The notes beneath the pieces were generated by a model. It made no database searches. It was not told where the DNA came from and saw nothing but the letters and a program-made list of their open reading frames with translations. This document shows, piece by piece, positions 16,530 to 26,686 of a DNA stretch of 64,000 bases; positions within the stretch are counted from its first letter, which is position 1, and each line of letters opens with the position of its first letter. Position numbers and translations under genes: made by a program. Origin of the DNA: Flagellimonas chongwuensis (GTDB lineage: Bacteria; Bacteroidota; Bacteroidia; Flavobacteriales; Flavobacteriaceae); contig NZ_WYET01000009.1 in assembly GCF_013376415.1 (NCBI RefSeq), forward strand, positions 62,001-126,000. Direction: 5' to 3'.

Positions 16530-17531
16530 ATGGAAAAAATTGAAGATATATTGAAGAAACGGATTTTAGTGTTGGATGGAGCCATGGGTACCATGTTGCA
16601 GCGCTATAAATTCAATGAGGAAGATTTTAGGGGCGAACGCTTCAAGGATTGGCCAAGCGATTTACAAGGAAACAATGATTTGCTGTCTTTGACTCAACCA
16701 GAGGCCGTAAAAGAGGTACACCGGAAGTTTCTGGAAGCAGGCGCAGACATTTTAGAAACCAATACATTTTCGGGAACTACCATAGCCATGGCGGATTACG
16801 GTATGGAAGAACTCGTTTATGAACTGAATTACGAATCGGCCAAACTGGCAAAGCAAGTAGCTGAAGAGTTCACTGAAAAGGACCCAAGCAAACCACGGTT
16901 TGTAGCCGGTAGTATTGGTCCGACCAATAAAACGGCCAGTATGTCCCCAGATGTGAACGACCCGGGATTCCGTGCCATATCTTTTAATGAATTGCGTATT
17001 GCATACAAGCAGCAAATAGAGGCACTTTTAGATGGAGGTGTCGATATTTTGTTGGTAGAGACCATTTTTGATACGTTAAATGCCAAAGCGGCCCTTTTTG
17101 CCATTGAGGAAGTAAAGGATGAGCGCAATATAGAAGTGCCCGTTATGGTCAGTGGAACCATCACCGATGCTTCGGGAAGAACTTTGTCTGGACAGACCGC
17201 CGAAGCGTTTTTGATTTCCATTTCTCATATCCCCATTTTATCGGTCGGCTTTAATTGTGCCTTGGGAGCCAAACAATTGGTGCCACATTTGGAAGTTGTT
17301 TCAGCAAAATCAGGGTTTGCCGTTTCCGCGCACCCCAATGCCGGACTGCCCAACGCCTTCGGCGAATACGACGAAACACCAGCGCAAATGGCCGCCCAGA
17401 TCAAGGAATATGTAGAAAAAGGATTGGTGAACATTGTCGGCGGTTGCTGTGGGACCACTCCAGAACATATAAAGGCCATTGCCGATGTGGTGAAGGATTA
17501 TGAACCGAGAAAACTTCTGACCCCAGCATAG
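16530..17531 (+). CDS. metH: Methionine synthase, homocysteine-binding module (MetH part 1)
   Basis: Homocysteine S-methyltransferase domain encoded as its own 333-residue protein. The zinc/homocysteine cysteines are Cys243 (GFNCALG), Cys306 and Cys307 (GGCCGTTP), matching the three zinc ligands of E. coli MetH in order and spacing. The N-terminus [13 protein letters not shown] is typical. ATG 16530 is chosen over the in-frame TTG at 16512 because the GAAGGGA motif at 16514 then sits at ribosome-binding distance. The pterin, cobalamin and activation domains are encoded 3 bp downstream as a separate protein, so the two must assemble to make an active cobalamin-dependent synthase. Confidence 0.92.
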   Translation: MEKIEDILKKRILVLDGAMGTMLQRYKFNEEDFRGERFKDWPSDLQGNNDLLSLTQPEAVKEVHRKFLEAGADILETNTFSGTTIAMADYGMEELVYELNYESAKLAKQVAEEFTEKDPSKPRFVAGSIGPTNKTASMSPDVNDPGFRAISFNELRIAYKQQIEALLDGGVDILLVETIFDTLNAKAALFAIEEVKDERNIEVPVMVSGTITDASGRTLSGQTAEAFLISISHIPILSVGFNCALGAKQLVPHLEVVSAKSGFAVSAHPNAGLPNAFGEYDETPAQMAAQIKEYVEKGLVNIVGGCCGTTPEHIKAIADVVKDYEPRKLLTPA

Positions 17532-17534
17532 TTT

Positions 17535-20210
17535 ATGGCAGCGAACAACGAACAACGATATTTGAAACTGAGTGGCTTGGAACCACTGGTGGTAACCCCG
17601 GATAGCAATTTCATAAATGTGGGGGAGCGAACCAATGTGGCTGGTTCCAAACGGTTTTTAAGGCTCATCAAAGAAGAAAAATTCGATGAGGCACTTGATG
17701 TGGCACGCGATCAAGTGGAAGGTGGTGCCCAAATCATCGACGTGAACATGGATGATGGTTTGATCGATGGAAAAGAGGCCATGGTCAAATTTTTGAACCT
17801 GATTGTTTCAGAGCCCGATATTGCTCGTGTGCCTATCATGGTCGATAGTTCCAAGTGGGAAATTATCGAAGCTGGATTGCAAGTAGTGCAAGGCAAATGT
17901 GTGGTAAATTCCATAAGCCTAAAGGAAGGAGAGGAAGAATTTATCCACCATGCCAAATTAATCAAGCGCTACGGCGCCGCTGTGATCGTTATGGCTTTTG
18001 ATGAAGTGGGCCAGGCCGATAACTTGGAACGCCGGATTGAAATTGCCAAACGGTCATACGATGTCCTTGTCAACAAGGTGAATTTTCCTCCGGAAGATAT
18101 CATTTTCGACCTTAACATTTTTCCGGTGGCAACGGGAATGGATGAACATAGACGCAATGCTGTCGATTTTATAGAAGCCACTCGCTGGGTAAAGGAAAAC
18201 CTGCCCTATTGTAGCGTAAGTGGAGGAGTGAGCAATGTTTCCTTTTCATTCAGGGGGAACAATCCAGTTCGTGAGGCCATTAACTCCGCATTTTTGTTTC
18301 ATGCCATTAAAGCAGGCATGAACATAGGTATCGTAAACCCGACCATGTTGGAAGTGTATGACGATATTCCCAAAGACCTCTTGGAATATGTGGAAGATGT
18401 ATTGTTGGACCGACGGGATGATGCTACTGAACGATTGTTGGACTTTGCGGAAACGGTTGTAGGTACCAAAAAGGAATCCAAAGTGGACCTGTCTTGGAGG
18501 GAAGAGCCACTTCAGGATAGGATCACACGCGCTCTGGTCAAAGGCATAGACCAATATATTATAGAAGATGTGGAAGAGGCGCGTCAACAAGCCGCGAAAC
18601 CTTTACATGTCATCGAAGGCAACTTGATGACTGGGATGAATGTGGTCGGTGACCTTTTCGGAAGCGGAAAAATGTTCTTGCCCCAGGTAGTGAAATCCGC
18701 CAGGGTCATGAAAAAAGCCGTAGCCTATCTGACTCCTTACATCGAAGCATCCAAAGATAAAAATGCGAAGGCCGCAGGTAAAATTTTAATGGCTACCGTA
18801 AAGGGAGACGTGCACGATATTGGCAAAAACATTGTAAGTGTCGTATTGGCTTGTAACAATTATGCGATTGTGGATATGGGGGTGATGGTGCCACCGGAAA
18901 AAATCATCAATAAGGCCAAGGAAGAGCAGGTGGATATTATTGGATTGAGCGGACTGATTACCCCTTCGTTGGATGAAATGGTATTTCTGGCCAAGGAGAT
19001 GGAACGCCAAAACTTTGAAGTGCCGCTTTTGATAGGCGGGGCTACCACGAGCAAGGCGCATACTGCGGTTAAGATAGACCCTCAGTACAGTCAATCCGTG
19101 GTACACGTGAACGATGCATCCAGAGCGGTAACGGTTGTGGGCAATTTGCTTCAAGATGAGTCTTCCGTTCAGTATAAAAAATCCATCAAACTGGATTATG
19201 AGAGTTTTAGGGAGAAGTTTTTAAAGCGAGGAAAGCAGAAGGAATATTTGACCTTGGAACAGGCTCGTAAAAACAAATTTCAAATCGATTGGAATCCATC
19301 GGACATCAAAAAACCCAACCAGTTGGGTATTGAGGTCTGGTATGATTTTGACCTGACCAAATTGGAGGACTACATTGATTGGTCACCCTTTTTTCGAAGC
19401 TGGGACCTGCATGGTAAATACCCAAATATTTTGACGGATGATGTGGTAGGTGAACAGGCTAAAGAACTTTTCAAGGATGCCAAAACACTTTTGAAAAAAG
19501 TTTTGGATGAAAAATTGTTGAAGGGCAAAGCCATCTTTGGACTGTTGCCGGCAAACCAAATTAATGAGGATGATATTGAGGTGGACAAGGATGGGGAAAC
19601 CTTTATTTTTAGGACTCTTCGCCAGCAATTGAAAAAGCGTGAGGGAGTACCGAATATTGCATTGGCGGATTTTATTGCGCCAAAGGGTTCCGGAATTCAA
19701 GATTATATGGGCTTTTTTTGTGTAAGCACCGGATTTGGAACGCAGGAATTGGCCGCTGAGTTCGAGAAAAACCACGATGATTACAATTCTATCATGATCA
19801 AAGCTTTGGCCGACAGACTTGCAGAGGCTTTTGCCGAGTATCTGCACAAAGAAGTACGAACCAAATATTGGGGCTACGCGGTTGATGAAAACTTGGACAA
19901 CACTGAATTGATCAAGGAAAAGTATAGGGGGATCCGGCCGGCTCCGGGTTATCCCGCATGTCCAGATCACTTGGAAAAATTGACCATTTGGGATATGTTG
20001 GAAGTTAAAGAAAAGATAGGAGTAAAGTTGACGGATAGTTTGGCCATGTGGCCTGCAGCCAGTGTCAGTGGCTATTATTTTGCGCACCCAGAGGCAAAGT
20101 ATTTTGGATTGGGTAAAATAGAACAAGATCAAGTTCAGGATTTTGCAAAACGAAAAAATATGAAACTAGAGGAAGCCCAAAAGTGGCTGGCCCCGAATAT
20201 TGTTGATTAA
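17535..20210 (+). CDS. metH: Cobalamin-dependent methionine synthase, folate/B12/activation modules (MetH part 2)
   Basis: An 891-residue protein with three MetH modules: methyltetrahydrofolate (pterin) binding from about residue 22 ([31 protein letters not shown]), cobalamin cap and Rossmann domain with the base-off motif D425-x-H427-x2-G430, and the C-terminal SAM-dependent reactivation domain with [12 protein letters not shown]. It starts 3 bp after the homocysteine module and lacks that domain itself, so E. coli's single MetH is split here. The segment [20 protein letters not shown] near the end is the conserved activation-domain terminus. It transfers a methyl group from methyl-folate to homocysteine. 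metF follows after 5 bp. Confidence 0.95.
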   Translation: MAANNEQRYLKLSGLEPLVVTPDSNFINVGERTNVAGSKRFLRLIKEEKFDEALDVARDQVEGGAQIIDVNMDDGLIDGKEAMVKFLNLIVSEPDIARVPIMVDSSKWEIIEAGLQVVQGKCVVNSISLKEGEEEFIHHAKLIKRYGAAVIVMAFDEVGQADNLERRIEIAKRSYDVLVNKVNFPPEDIIFDLNIFPVATGMDEHRRNAVDFIEATRWVKENLPYCSVSGGVSNVSFSFRGNNPVREAINSAFLFHAIKAGMNIGIVNPTMLEVYDDIPKDLLEYVEDVLLDRRDDATERLLDFAETVVGTKKESKVDLSWREEPLQDRITRALVKGIDQYIIEDVEEARQQAAKPLHVIEGNLMTGMNVVGDLFGSGKMFLPQVVKSARVMKKAVAYLTPYIEASKDKNAKAAGKILMATVKGDVHDIGKNIVSVVLACNNYAIVDMGVMVPPEKIINKAKEEQVDIIGLSGLITPSLDEMVFLAKEMERQNFEVPLLIGGATTSKAHTAVKIDPQYSQSVVHVNDASRAVTVVGNLLQDESSVQYKKSIKLDYESFREKFLKRGKQKEYLTLEQARKNKFQIDWNPSDIKKPNQLGIEVWYDFDLTKLEDYIDWSPFFRSWDLHGKYPNILTDDVVGEQAKELFKDAKTLLKKVLDEKLLKGKAIFGLLPANQINEDDIEVDKDGETFIFRTLRQQLKKREGVPNIALADFIAPKGSGIQDYMGFFCVSTGFGTQELAAEFEKNHDDYNSIMIKALADRLAEAFAEYLHKEVRTKYWGYAVDENLDNTELIKEKYRGIRPAPGYPACPDHLEKLTIWDMLEVKEKIGVKLTDSLAMWPAASVSGYYFAHPEAKYFGLGKIEQDQVQDFAKRKNMKLEEAQKWLAPNIVD

Positions 20211-20215
20211 GACCG

Positions 20216-21169
20216 ATGAAAATTACCGACCACATAAAAAAGGCAAACGGAGAAACACTTTTCAGTTTTGAGATTGTGCCGCCCGTAAAAGGAAAGAGCA
20301 TTCAGGAGCTGTACAATAACATAGACCCTTTGATGGAGTTCAAGCCTCCGTTTATTGATGTGACTACCTCCCGAGAGGAGTACATATATAAAGAAAAGGA
20401 TGGATTGTTGGATAAAAAACTGACCCGTACCCGTCCCGGTACTTTGGGTATCTGTGCCTCATTAAAACATAAATACGATGTGGATACAGTGCCACATGTG
20501 CTTTGTGGAGGATTTACCAAAGAGGAGACTGAATACCTTCTGGTGGATTGCCAATATTTAGAGATTGAAAATGTGATGGCGCTCCGCGGTGATGCCCGTA
20601 AAGAGGAAAAGTATTTTGCCCCGACCAAAGGGGGACATCAATACGCCACAGAACTGGTAAAACAGATTCAAGACATAAACCAAGGGAATTATCTGCATGA
20701 CACCATCAAATCGAGCGATTTGAGCACTTTCTGTATTGGAGTTGCGGGCTATCCAGAAAAACACATGGAAGCACCCTCTTTGCAAACCGATTTGAAACGT
20801 TTGAAGCAAAAAGTGGATTTGGGGGCGGACTATGTGGTGACCCAAATGTTTTTCGATAATCAGAAATTCTTTGCATTTGTAGAAGCGGCCCGTGAGATGG
20901 GAATAGAAGTGCCGATAATACCGGGAATCAAACCCATCGCAGTAAAAAGGCACCTTCAATTACTTCCCCATGTTTTTAGTATAGACCTTCCAGAAGATTT
21001 GATCAATGCTGTCGAGGCTTGTAAAGACAATAAGGAAGTGCGACAAGTAGGAGTGGAGTGGGCCATCCAGCAGTCCAAGGAATTAAGGGAGGCAGGGGTG
21101 CCCGTACTACATTATTATTCCATGGGTAAATCGGATAATGTGAAGGCAATTGCCAAGGAACTTTTTTAA
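20216..21169 (+). CDS. metF: Methylenetetrahydrofolate reductase
   Basis: FAD-dependent TIM-barrel enzyme of 317 residues making 5-methyltetrahydrofolate, the methyl donor for MetH encoded just upstream. Signatures are FSFEIVPPVKG near the N-terminus, the DVTTSRE segment, LRGD (NVMALRGDARKEEK) and AGYPEKHMEAPSL followed by DLKRLKQKVDLGADYVVTQMFFDN. Length and domains match bacterial MetF, without the eukaryotic regulatory domain. It is translated as part of the riboswitch-controlled metH operon (5-bp gap). The next gene starts 19 bp on and may be read through. Confidence 0.95.
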   Translation: MKITDHIKKANGETLFSFEIVPPVKGKSIQELYNNIDPLMEFKPPFIDVTTSREEYIYKEKDGLLDKKLTRTRPGTLGICASLKHKYDVDTVPHVLCGGFTKEETEYLLVDCQYLEIENVMALRGDARKEEKYFAPTKGGHQYATELVKQIQDINQGNYLHDTIKSSDLSTFCIGVAGYPEKHMEAPSLQTDLKRLKQKVDLGADYVVTQMFFDNQKFFAFVEAAREMGIEVPIIPGIKPIAVKRHLQLLPHVFSIDLPEDLINAVEACKDNKEVRQVGVEWAIQQSKELREAGVPVLHYYSMGKSDNVKAIAKELF

Positions 21170-21188
21170 TTTCCTACTTTAGTGCCCC

Positions 21189-22289
21189 ATGAGGTACCTG
21201 CTTAGCCTATTATTATTGTCGATTTCATTTTGCGGACTTGCGCAAACCGATGAGGCCCCCAAGAAATATGTGTTGGATGTAACCCAGTTTTATGGTTCCA
21301 TTTTGCTGCACAATACAGATATTTCCCATTTGATCACCAATCATCCTGCTGGTGTTATTTTAGGAGTGAGCCGAAAAACGTATGGTCATAAGGAATGGGA
21401 GACAGGTTTTGGTTATCCTGATACGGGTTTCACTTTTGCCTATCAAAATACCAATAACCCCACTTTGGGAGAGCATTTTGGCCTGTATGGCCATTATAAC
21501 TTCTATTTTTTAAAACGAAACGTGCAATTACGTGTCGCACAAGGATTGGCATACAATACCAATCCCTACGACAAGGAAGAAAATTTTAGGAACAACGCCT
21601 ACGGAAGCCATATTTTGAGCAGTACTTTGTTGATGCTGAATTATCATAAAGAGAATTTGGTAGCAGGATTGGGCGTGCACGCAGGACTATCCTTCATACA
21701 TTATTCCAATGCCAATTTTAAGGCCCCCAACACATCCACCAACACTTTCGCCTTTAATCTGGGGTTGAACTACACATTGGATAACGAAACTGAATATGAA
21801 TATCTAAGACCGGAATCAACAGGAAAAATTAACGAACCGTTACGGTATAATTTGGTCTTTCGCGGGGGTGCCAATGAAAGCGATGTCATCAATATGGGGC
21901 GATATGGCTTTGCCATTGTTTCTGCATATGCCGATAAAAGATTGGGCAAGCGCAGTGCCATTCAGTTGGGGACGGATATATTCTTTTCCAATTTTTTAAA
22001 AGAACTGATTCGATACCAATCCATAGCTTTTCCGGAGCTGGATGTTGCTCCTGATACCGACTACAAACGAGTGGGAGTATTTCTGGGGCACGAACTTTTC
22101 GTCAACAAAATGAGTGTGGTCGCCCAATTGGGGTATTATGTCTATTACCCTTTTGATTTTGAAGGAAGAATGTACAACCGAATAGGAATGAAACGCTATT
22201 TTGGGGATAAAGTCTTTGGAGCACTCACGTTAAAGTCTCACGGAGCTAAAGCAGAGGCGGTCGAATTTGGAATAGGGATACGATTATAG
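21189..22289 (+). CDS. Acyloxyacyl hydrolase / PagL-like lipid A deacylase family protein
   Basis: A 366-residue predicted outer-membrane beta-barrel protein. A signal peptide covers residues 1-18 (MRYLLSLLLLSISFCGLAQ). The PagL-type active-site motif HYSNANFKAPN is at 171-181, with His171 and Ser173 at the catalytic positions, followed by alternating hydrophobic strands. PagL enzymes remove the 3-O-acyl chain of lipid A. The protein is about twice the size of the Pseudomonas enzyme, mostly through a long C-terminal extension, so the same reaction is not certain. It lies 19 bp after metF, but no metabolic link to methionine synthesis is evident. Confidence 0.72.
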   Translation: MRYLLSLLLLSISFCGLAQTDEAPKKYVLDVTQFYGSILLHNTDISHLITNHPAGVILGVSRKTYGHKEWETGFGYPDTGFTFAYQNTNNPTLGEHFGLYGHYNFYFLKRNVQLRVAQGLAYNTNPYDKEENFRNNAYGSHILSSTLLMLNYHKENLVAGLGVHAGLSFIHYSNANFKAPNTSTNTFAFNLGLNYTLDNETEYEYLRPESTGKINEPLRYNLVFRGGANESDVINMGRYGFAIVSAYADKRLGKRSAIQLGTDIFFSNFLKELIRYQSIAFPELDVAPDTDYKRVGVFLGHELFVNKMSVVAQLGYYVYYPFDFEGRMYNRIGMKRYFGDKVFGALTLKSHGAKAEAVEFGIGIRL

Positions 22290-22303
22290 TATTGAGATTT
22301 GAG

Positions 22304-23107
22304 ATGTTAGTATTGAGAAAATTTTATAAGAAAGTAGTTGTCACCTCGAGCGCAGTCGAGAGGTTCCTGTTGTCATCTATATTCCTAGTATTGGTTTCCT
22401 GCAATGGCGACAATGTTCCAGATTGTTTTCAAAATGCAGGTGACATGGTACGTCGACCAATTGATGTGCCGGAGTTTAGCACTATAACCGTGTTCGAAAA
22501 TCTAAATGTGGTTATAAAACAAGGGGAAGAACAACAGGTAGAGGTAGAAACAGGAGAGTACCTCTTTAACGATGTTTCCGCTGTAGTAGAGGATAACCGC
22601 CTAGTGCTTCGAAATGAAAACAGTTGCAATTATGTTAGGGATTATGGATTAACAACCATTTACATTACTTCGCCTAACATTACTGAAATCCGAAGCGGCA
22701 CGGGATTGTTGATTTCCAGTGATGGAATATTGGAATACCCAACTTTAAGTTTGATTGCGGAGAGCTTCATAAATCCAGAGACCGAAACAACGGACGGTTC
22801 TTTTGATTTAAACCTTAATTCAACCACGGTCAGAATTGTGGTAAATGGAATAGCTTATTTTAAGCTACGGGGCAACACTGAAAATTTTAATGTAAATGTT
22901 GCAGCTGGTGATTCTAGAATAGAGGCGGAAGGATTGATGTCGGAAAATGTAACGGTAAACCACCGTGGTTCCAATGATGTTTTTGTGAATCCGCAACAGT
23001 CTTTGAACGGAGTAATACGGGGAACCGGAGATATCATCAGCGTAAACACACCTCCTGAGATTGATGTGGAGGAACTATTCAATGGTAGATTGATTTTTCA
23101 GGATTAA
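22304..23107 (+). CDS. GIN-domain (DUF2807) putative lipoprotein
   Basis: A 267-residue protein. The hydrophobic stretch LLSSIFLVLVSC ends in a lipobox-like LVSC, predicting a lipid-anchored Cys about 33 residues from the ATG. The rest is a repeat-rich right-handed beta structure (FENLNVVIKQGEEQQVEVET, then short beta repeats with Asn/Gly turns), characteristic of the putative auto-transporter adhesin head/GIN domain of Bacteroidota. The region just before the hydrophobic segment is encoded by an intergenic-type palindrome (22341-22364), so the N-terminus may have been remodelled by a repeat. ATG 22304 is chosen over TTG 22292. Function unknown. Confidence 0.7.
   Translation: MLVLRKFYKKVVVTSSAVERFLLSSIFLVLVSCNGDNVPDCFQNAGDMVRRPIDVPEFSTITVFENLNVVIKQGEEQQVEVETGEYLFNDVSAVVEDNRLVLRNENSCNYVRDYGLTTIYITSPNITEIRSGTGLLISSDGILEYPTLSLIAESFINPETETTDGSFDLNLNSTTVRIVVNGIAYFKLRGNTENFNVNVAAGDSRIEAEGLMSENVTVNHRGSNDVFVNPQQSLNGVIRGTGDIISVNTPPEIDVEELFNGRLIFQD
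22341..22364. repeat. Palindromic dispersed-repeat unit inside a coding region
   Basis: The segment contains ACCTCGA and TCGAGAGGT arms around GCGCAG. This GAGCGCAGTCGAG core is a palindrome I recognise as frequent in intergenic DNA of flavobacteria. Here it encodes the residues TSSAVER ahead of the lipoprotein hydrophobic segment. Copy number in this genome cannot be judged from one window. Confidence 0.55.
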
Positions 23108-23128
23108 TCTTATAGAGTTGCACTATTC

Positions 23129-23160
23129 TTGTCTAGCGTCACTATTTCTCTTTAATTTTG
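23129..23160 (+). promoter_or_regulatory. Promoter of the serine hydrolase gene
   Basis: TTG at 23129-23131 and TAATTTTG (exact TAnnTTTG) at 23153-23160, 21 bp apart. The TTG start codon of the next gene is 18 bp downstream. Confidence 0.6.
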
Positions 23161-23177
23161 AGGCTTAAACCAAGTTT

Positions 23178-24257
23178 TTGGCAAATTTTCTCACACATAT
23201 TAAGAACCTATTTTCACCATTTCCAAAGGTCAGGTCACTCGATGGATTGATGGGATTGGAGAAAGCGGATGCACTTTTCCATAATCTAGTTGCGGAAAAA
23301 AAGGTTCCTGGGTTAGCGGTTGCCATTTTGGATAAAGGGAACGTGGTGCTTCAAAAAGGGTATGGTTTCTCCAATTTTGAAAATAGAGAAACGGTGGATG
23401 CCCAACGTACGGTTTTTCGCATCGCGAGTATTTCCAAATGCATTACTGGCTTGGCTTTGGGTAAAATGATGGAAGACGGCATCTTGGATTTGGATGAATC
23501 CATCTACACTTATCTGCCATATTTCCCAAAAAAGAAATATGATTTTACCTTACGGCAACTGGCGGGCCACACCGCGGGTATTCGTGGGTATCGGGGCAAG
23601 GAATATGCTTTGAATCAAGATTACTCGATAAAAGAGGGTATTGATGTGTTTAAAAACGATCCGTTATTCTACGAACCAGGAACGAGCTATCTCTACAACA
23701 GTTTTGATTTTGTATTGTTGTCCCTGGCTATACAAGAAGCTAGTGGTGTTCCCTTTCATGACTATGTTAAGGAACACATTTTGAACCCTTTGGGAATGCA
23801 AAGCACCTTTTCTCCAGATGAACTTGAGAATACCGCTAGCTCAGATACCTTTAAAGCACAATTCTACACGAAGAGGTCACTGTGTTTTACGGATGCTGCT
23901 CAGGTAAACAACACCTACAAATTGGCAGGTGGGGGCTACTTGTCCACTTGCGAGGATGTAGCGAACCTGGGACAGGCTATTTTGATGCAAAAACTTCTTA
24001 AAAAGGAAACCTACAGGGAATTACTGACATCCCAAATTATAGAAGATAAACCCACGTATTATGGCTTAGGATTTCAGGTCAGCCAAGACTCTGTAGCTAG
24101 GAAATTTGTGGGTCACATCGGAAGCAATGTTGGGGCATACACGAATCTTTTTGTTTATCCAGAGCAAGATAAAGTGTTTGCAGTCCTAATAAATTGTACG
24201 GACCCAAAGGTGCAACCGATTTTAGATGAGGCGATTGATGCTGTTTTAACGAGATGA
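23178..24257 (+). CDS. Serine hydrolase, beta-lactamase class C-like
   Basis: A 359-residue member of the penicillin-binding-like/AmpC-type family. The nucleophile motif SxxK is S84-I-S-K87 in RIASISKC, the YxN-like motif is in YLYNSFDF, and HIG near residue 314 stands for the KTG triad (GHIGSNVGAY). Such enzymes are usually esterases or D-aminopeptidases rather than resistance beta-lactamases. The start is uncertain: TTG 23178 follows an in-frame stop and an upstream promoter, while the first ATG is 23250, residue 25. No clear signal peptide is seen with either. It converges with the decarboxylase gene, leaving only 2 bp between stops. Confidence 0.85.
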   Translation: MANFLTHIKNLFSPFPKVRSLDGLMGLEKADALFHNLVAEKKVPGLAVAILDKGNVVLQKGYGFSNFENRETVDAQRTVFRIASISKCITGLALGKMMEDGILDLDESIYTYLPYFPKKKYDFTLRQLAGHTAGIRGYRGKEYALNQDYSIKEGIDVFKNDPLFYEPGTSYLYNSFDFVLLSLAIQEASGVPFHDYVKEHILNPLGMQSTFSPDELENTASSDTFKAQFYTKRSLCFTDAAQVNNTYKLAGGGYLSTCEDVANLGQAILMQKLLKKETYRELLTSQIIEDKPTYYGLGFQVSQDSVARKFVGHIGSNVGAYTNLFVYPEQDKVFAVLINCTDPKVQPILDEAIDAVLTR

Positions 24258-24259
24258 GT

Positions 24260-25711
24260 TTAGACTTTCTTGACCAATTCCTCCTCAACCTCTAACGCAT
24301 ACTTTTTGCACAAATCAAAAGTCTCGGTAACATCTTCCATTATGGTTCTAGGGTTGATTAGGCACATGCGAAGCACAATCTGTCCATTCAAAATGGTGGT
24401 AACAAGCAAAGCCTTGCGCGAATCCACCACTTTTCCAGAAATGTATTGGTTGATTTTGTCCAATTCCTTTTCCGAATAATTTTTATTGATGGGATTGTAC
24501 CTAAAGTTGATAACAGCCAAGGTAGCAGGGAACACAACCTCCCAACTTTTGCTGCCTCGAAGCTTATTTTCCACTTCTTCGGCCAAATCAATATTGTAAG
24601 TAATCGCATCACGAAACTCCTTTAAGCCAAAGGTTTTTAGGGACATGTAAAACTTCAAGGCACGGAACCTACGCGTTAATTGGATACCGTGGTCATAAAA
24701 ATTAATTTCGGAAGTGTTGCCCTCAATATCTCTCAAATATTCAGGTTTTTCGGTAAAAGTATGGCTTAGGTTTTTGTGGTTTCGTACTAAAAGACAGCCC
24801 ATTTCGTAGGGTTGGAAGAACCATTTGTGTGGATCTACCGTCAACGAATCTGCTTTTTCAATGCCTTTCATCGCCTGTTTGCCCTTTTGGGACAAAATGG
24901 CCGCACCACCGTAGGCACCATCAATATGGAACCAAATATCTTCTTTCTTACATATTTTTCCTAATTCCACCAATGGGTCAACAGTACCGGTATTGGTTGT
25001 TCCCGCCGTAGCAATCAAACAGAAAGGATAAAGACCTTCCAATCGGTCTTTAGCGATACAGTTCTTCAATTTATTTACGGAAAACTTGAGCTCGCTATCT
25101 GTTGGAATAATTCTGATTTGTTCTTTTTTAAAGCCGAGGACACGAATCGCCTTTATATTTGAAGAATGTGCTTGGTCCGACAGATAAATAACGGCTTTGG
25201 AAAAATCATCGCCACATTTTATTCTTCTAGCAGTGACCACGGCGGTTAAATTGGCCATGGAACCACCACTGGTAAAAATGCCCCCACCTTTCTTCTTGGG
25301 GAAGCCGAAAATTTTTAACAACCACTGAATGGTGACTATTTCTAGTTCGGCAGCGGCCGGGCTAGCTGCCCATCCACCAGAAAAGATGTTGTAACCCGTT
25401 GCCAAGGCGTCTGCCATTACACTCACATAATTACTAGGGCCCGGAACAAATGAAAATGACCTTGGGTGCGCCATATTGGCACTATTGGTCATTACCTTGT
25501 CTAGAACAAAATCGAGTACTTTAGAAGGATCCATTCCTTGTTCGGGAGCTTCTTCCAAGAACAAAGAGTCCATTTCCTCCCGTGAGCCTAGCGCTACGGG
25601 GAGTTTTTCATGTTGAGTGGCGTGATGGTCCACAATGGCATCAATAATTTGATAACCATAGCTTTTCATTTCTTCCTTGGAAAGTTCCAATCTGGCGGTA
25701 TTCTTCTTCAT
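24260..25711 (-). CDS. PLP-dependent (aromatic/glutamate-type) amino acid decarboxylase
   Basis: Group II PLP decarboxylase of 483 residues. TSGGSMANL at 148-155, HIDGAYGG at 262-269 (Asp264 binds the pyridine nitrogen) and the cofactor Lys296 in DPHKWFFQPYE are diagnostic. The sequence resembles the aromatic-L-amino-acid / tyrosine decarboxylase branch (AHPRSFSFVPGPSNYVSVMADALATGYN). The substrate is not certain and could be Tyr, Phe, Trp, Glu or 2,4-diaminobutyrate. It is a single gene on the minus strand with a candidate -7 box TATTTTTG on the minus strand at 25734-25741. Confidence 0.88.
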   Translation of the reverse strand: MKKNTARLELSKEEMKSYGYQIIDAIVDHHATQHEKLPVALGSREEMDSLFLEEAPEQGMDPSKVLDFVLDKVMTNSANMAHPRSFSFVPGPSNYVSVMADALATGYNIFSGGWAASPAAAELEIVTIQWLLKIFGFPKKKGGGIFTSGGSMANLTAVVTARRIKCGDDFSKAVIYLSDQAHSSNIKAIRVLGFKKEQIRIIPTDSELKFSVNKLKNCIAKDRLEGLYPFCLIATAGTTNTGTVDPLVELGKICKKEDIWFHIDGAYGGAAILSQKGKQAMKGIEKADSLTVDPHKWFFQPYEMGCLLVRNHKNLSHTFTEKPEYLRDIEGNTSEINFYDHGIQLTRRFRALKFYMSLKTFGLKEFRDAITYNIDLAEEVENKLRGSKSWEVVFPATLAVINFRYNPINKNYSEKELDKINQYISGKVVDSRKALLVTTILNGQIVLRMCLINPRTIMEDVTETFDLCKKYALEVEEELVKKV

Positions 25712-25792
25712 AGGTCCGTTTTCTTCTGAACCGCAAAAATACCATATTTGGAACGGTTTTCCATCCCATTTAGCAAGGTTGTTGAGAGGAAA

Positions 25793-26686
25793 TTAGGCGG
25801 TCAGCTCAGTGAAAAGACTTTCCAAATTTTTGTTTTTTCTACTGAGTTGAAGTGTTTTTAGTTTATTGTCGTGAGCAAAATCGAACACGGCTGGCCGCAT
25901 GTCTTTTGAAGTGTTGAAGGTGATTTCATAAACGAATCCACCTATATTTTTAACGTTGGAAACATTGGGCATTTGTTGTAGAAGTTGTTCTTCCACACGA
26001 TAATCAAATTCCACTTCGATGATTTGTTCCTCAGCTTCACGGAGTTCCTCCAGTTTTTTGTCGGCCACCAATTCTCCTTTGTTGATGATGATTACTCGGT
26101 CACAAACTGCCTCGACTTCCTTCATGATATGTGTGGAAAGCAAAATGGTTTTCTCCTTTCCTATTTCACGAATCAGTTTTCTAATTTCAATCAATTGATT
26201 TGGGTCGAGCCCCGTGGTGGGCTCGTCCAGGATCAAAACCTCCGGGTCGTGCAGCAGTGCAGCTGCGAGCCCGACTCGCTGACGGTATCCTTTGGATAAC
26301 TGTCCAATTTTTTTGTGGGCTTCGGGAGACAATCCGGTTTGCTCTATAACCTCATTTATTTTGGCTTTGTCCACTTTATAAACATCGGCGTTGAAGGCCA
26401 AGTATTCCTTAACGTACATCTCCAAGTACAGCGGATTGTGCTCTGGTAGATAACCGATACTTTTCTGAACATCTTTTTCGGCCTGTAAAACATCGAACCC
26501 GTTTACATTTGCTTCGCCTTCATCTGCCTTGTAATAGGTGGTCAAAATTCGCATCATGGTCGACTTTCCCGCGCCATTGGGTCCCAAAAAACCCACTACC
26601 TCACCCTTGTTGATGGTAAATGAAACATTGTTCAATGCTTTTTGTGCGCCAAAGGTCTTTGTAATGTTCTGTACGGTGATGGACAT
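25793..26686 (-). CDS. gldA: Gliding-motility ABC transporter ATP-binding protein GldA
   Basis: ABC ATPase of 297 residues. Walker A is GPNGAGKST (35-43), the signature is LSKGYRQ (130-136) and Walker B is LILDEP (151-156). The C-terminal 80 residues follow the DrrA/NatA-like extension. The N-terminus MSITVQNITKTFGAQKALNNVSF and the whole pattern fit GldA, the ATPase that with the membrane proteins GldF and GldG forms an ABC transporter needed for gliding in Flavobacterium. GldF/G are not in the window. A minus-strand -7 box (TATTTTTG) lies at 26709-26716. Confidence 0.82.
   Translation of the reverse strand: MSITVQNITKTFGAQKALNNVSFTINKGEVVGFLGPNGAGKSTMMRILTTYYKADEGEANVNGFDVLQAEKDVQKSIGYLPEHNPLYLEMYVKEYLAFNADVYKVDKAKINEVIEQTGLSPEAHKKIGQLSKGYRQRVGLAAALLHDPEVLILDEPTTGLDPNQLIEIRKLIREIGKEKTILLSTHIMKEVEAVCDRVIIINKGELVADKKLEELREAEEQIIEVEFDYRVEEQLLQQMPNVSNVKNIGGFVYEITFNTSKDMRPAVFDFAHDNKLKTLQLSRKNKNLESLFTELTA

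Noticed and set aside
19383-20132. Minus-strand reading frame of 249 codons within the second metH gene
   Set aside because: Antisense of a strongly conserved coding region with no recognisable protein features.
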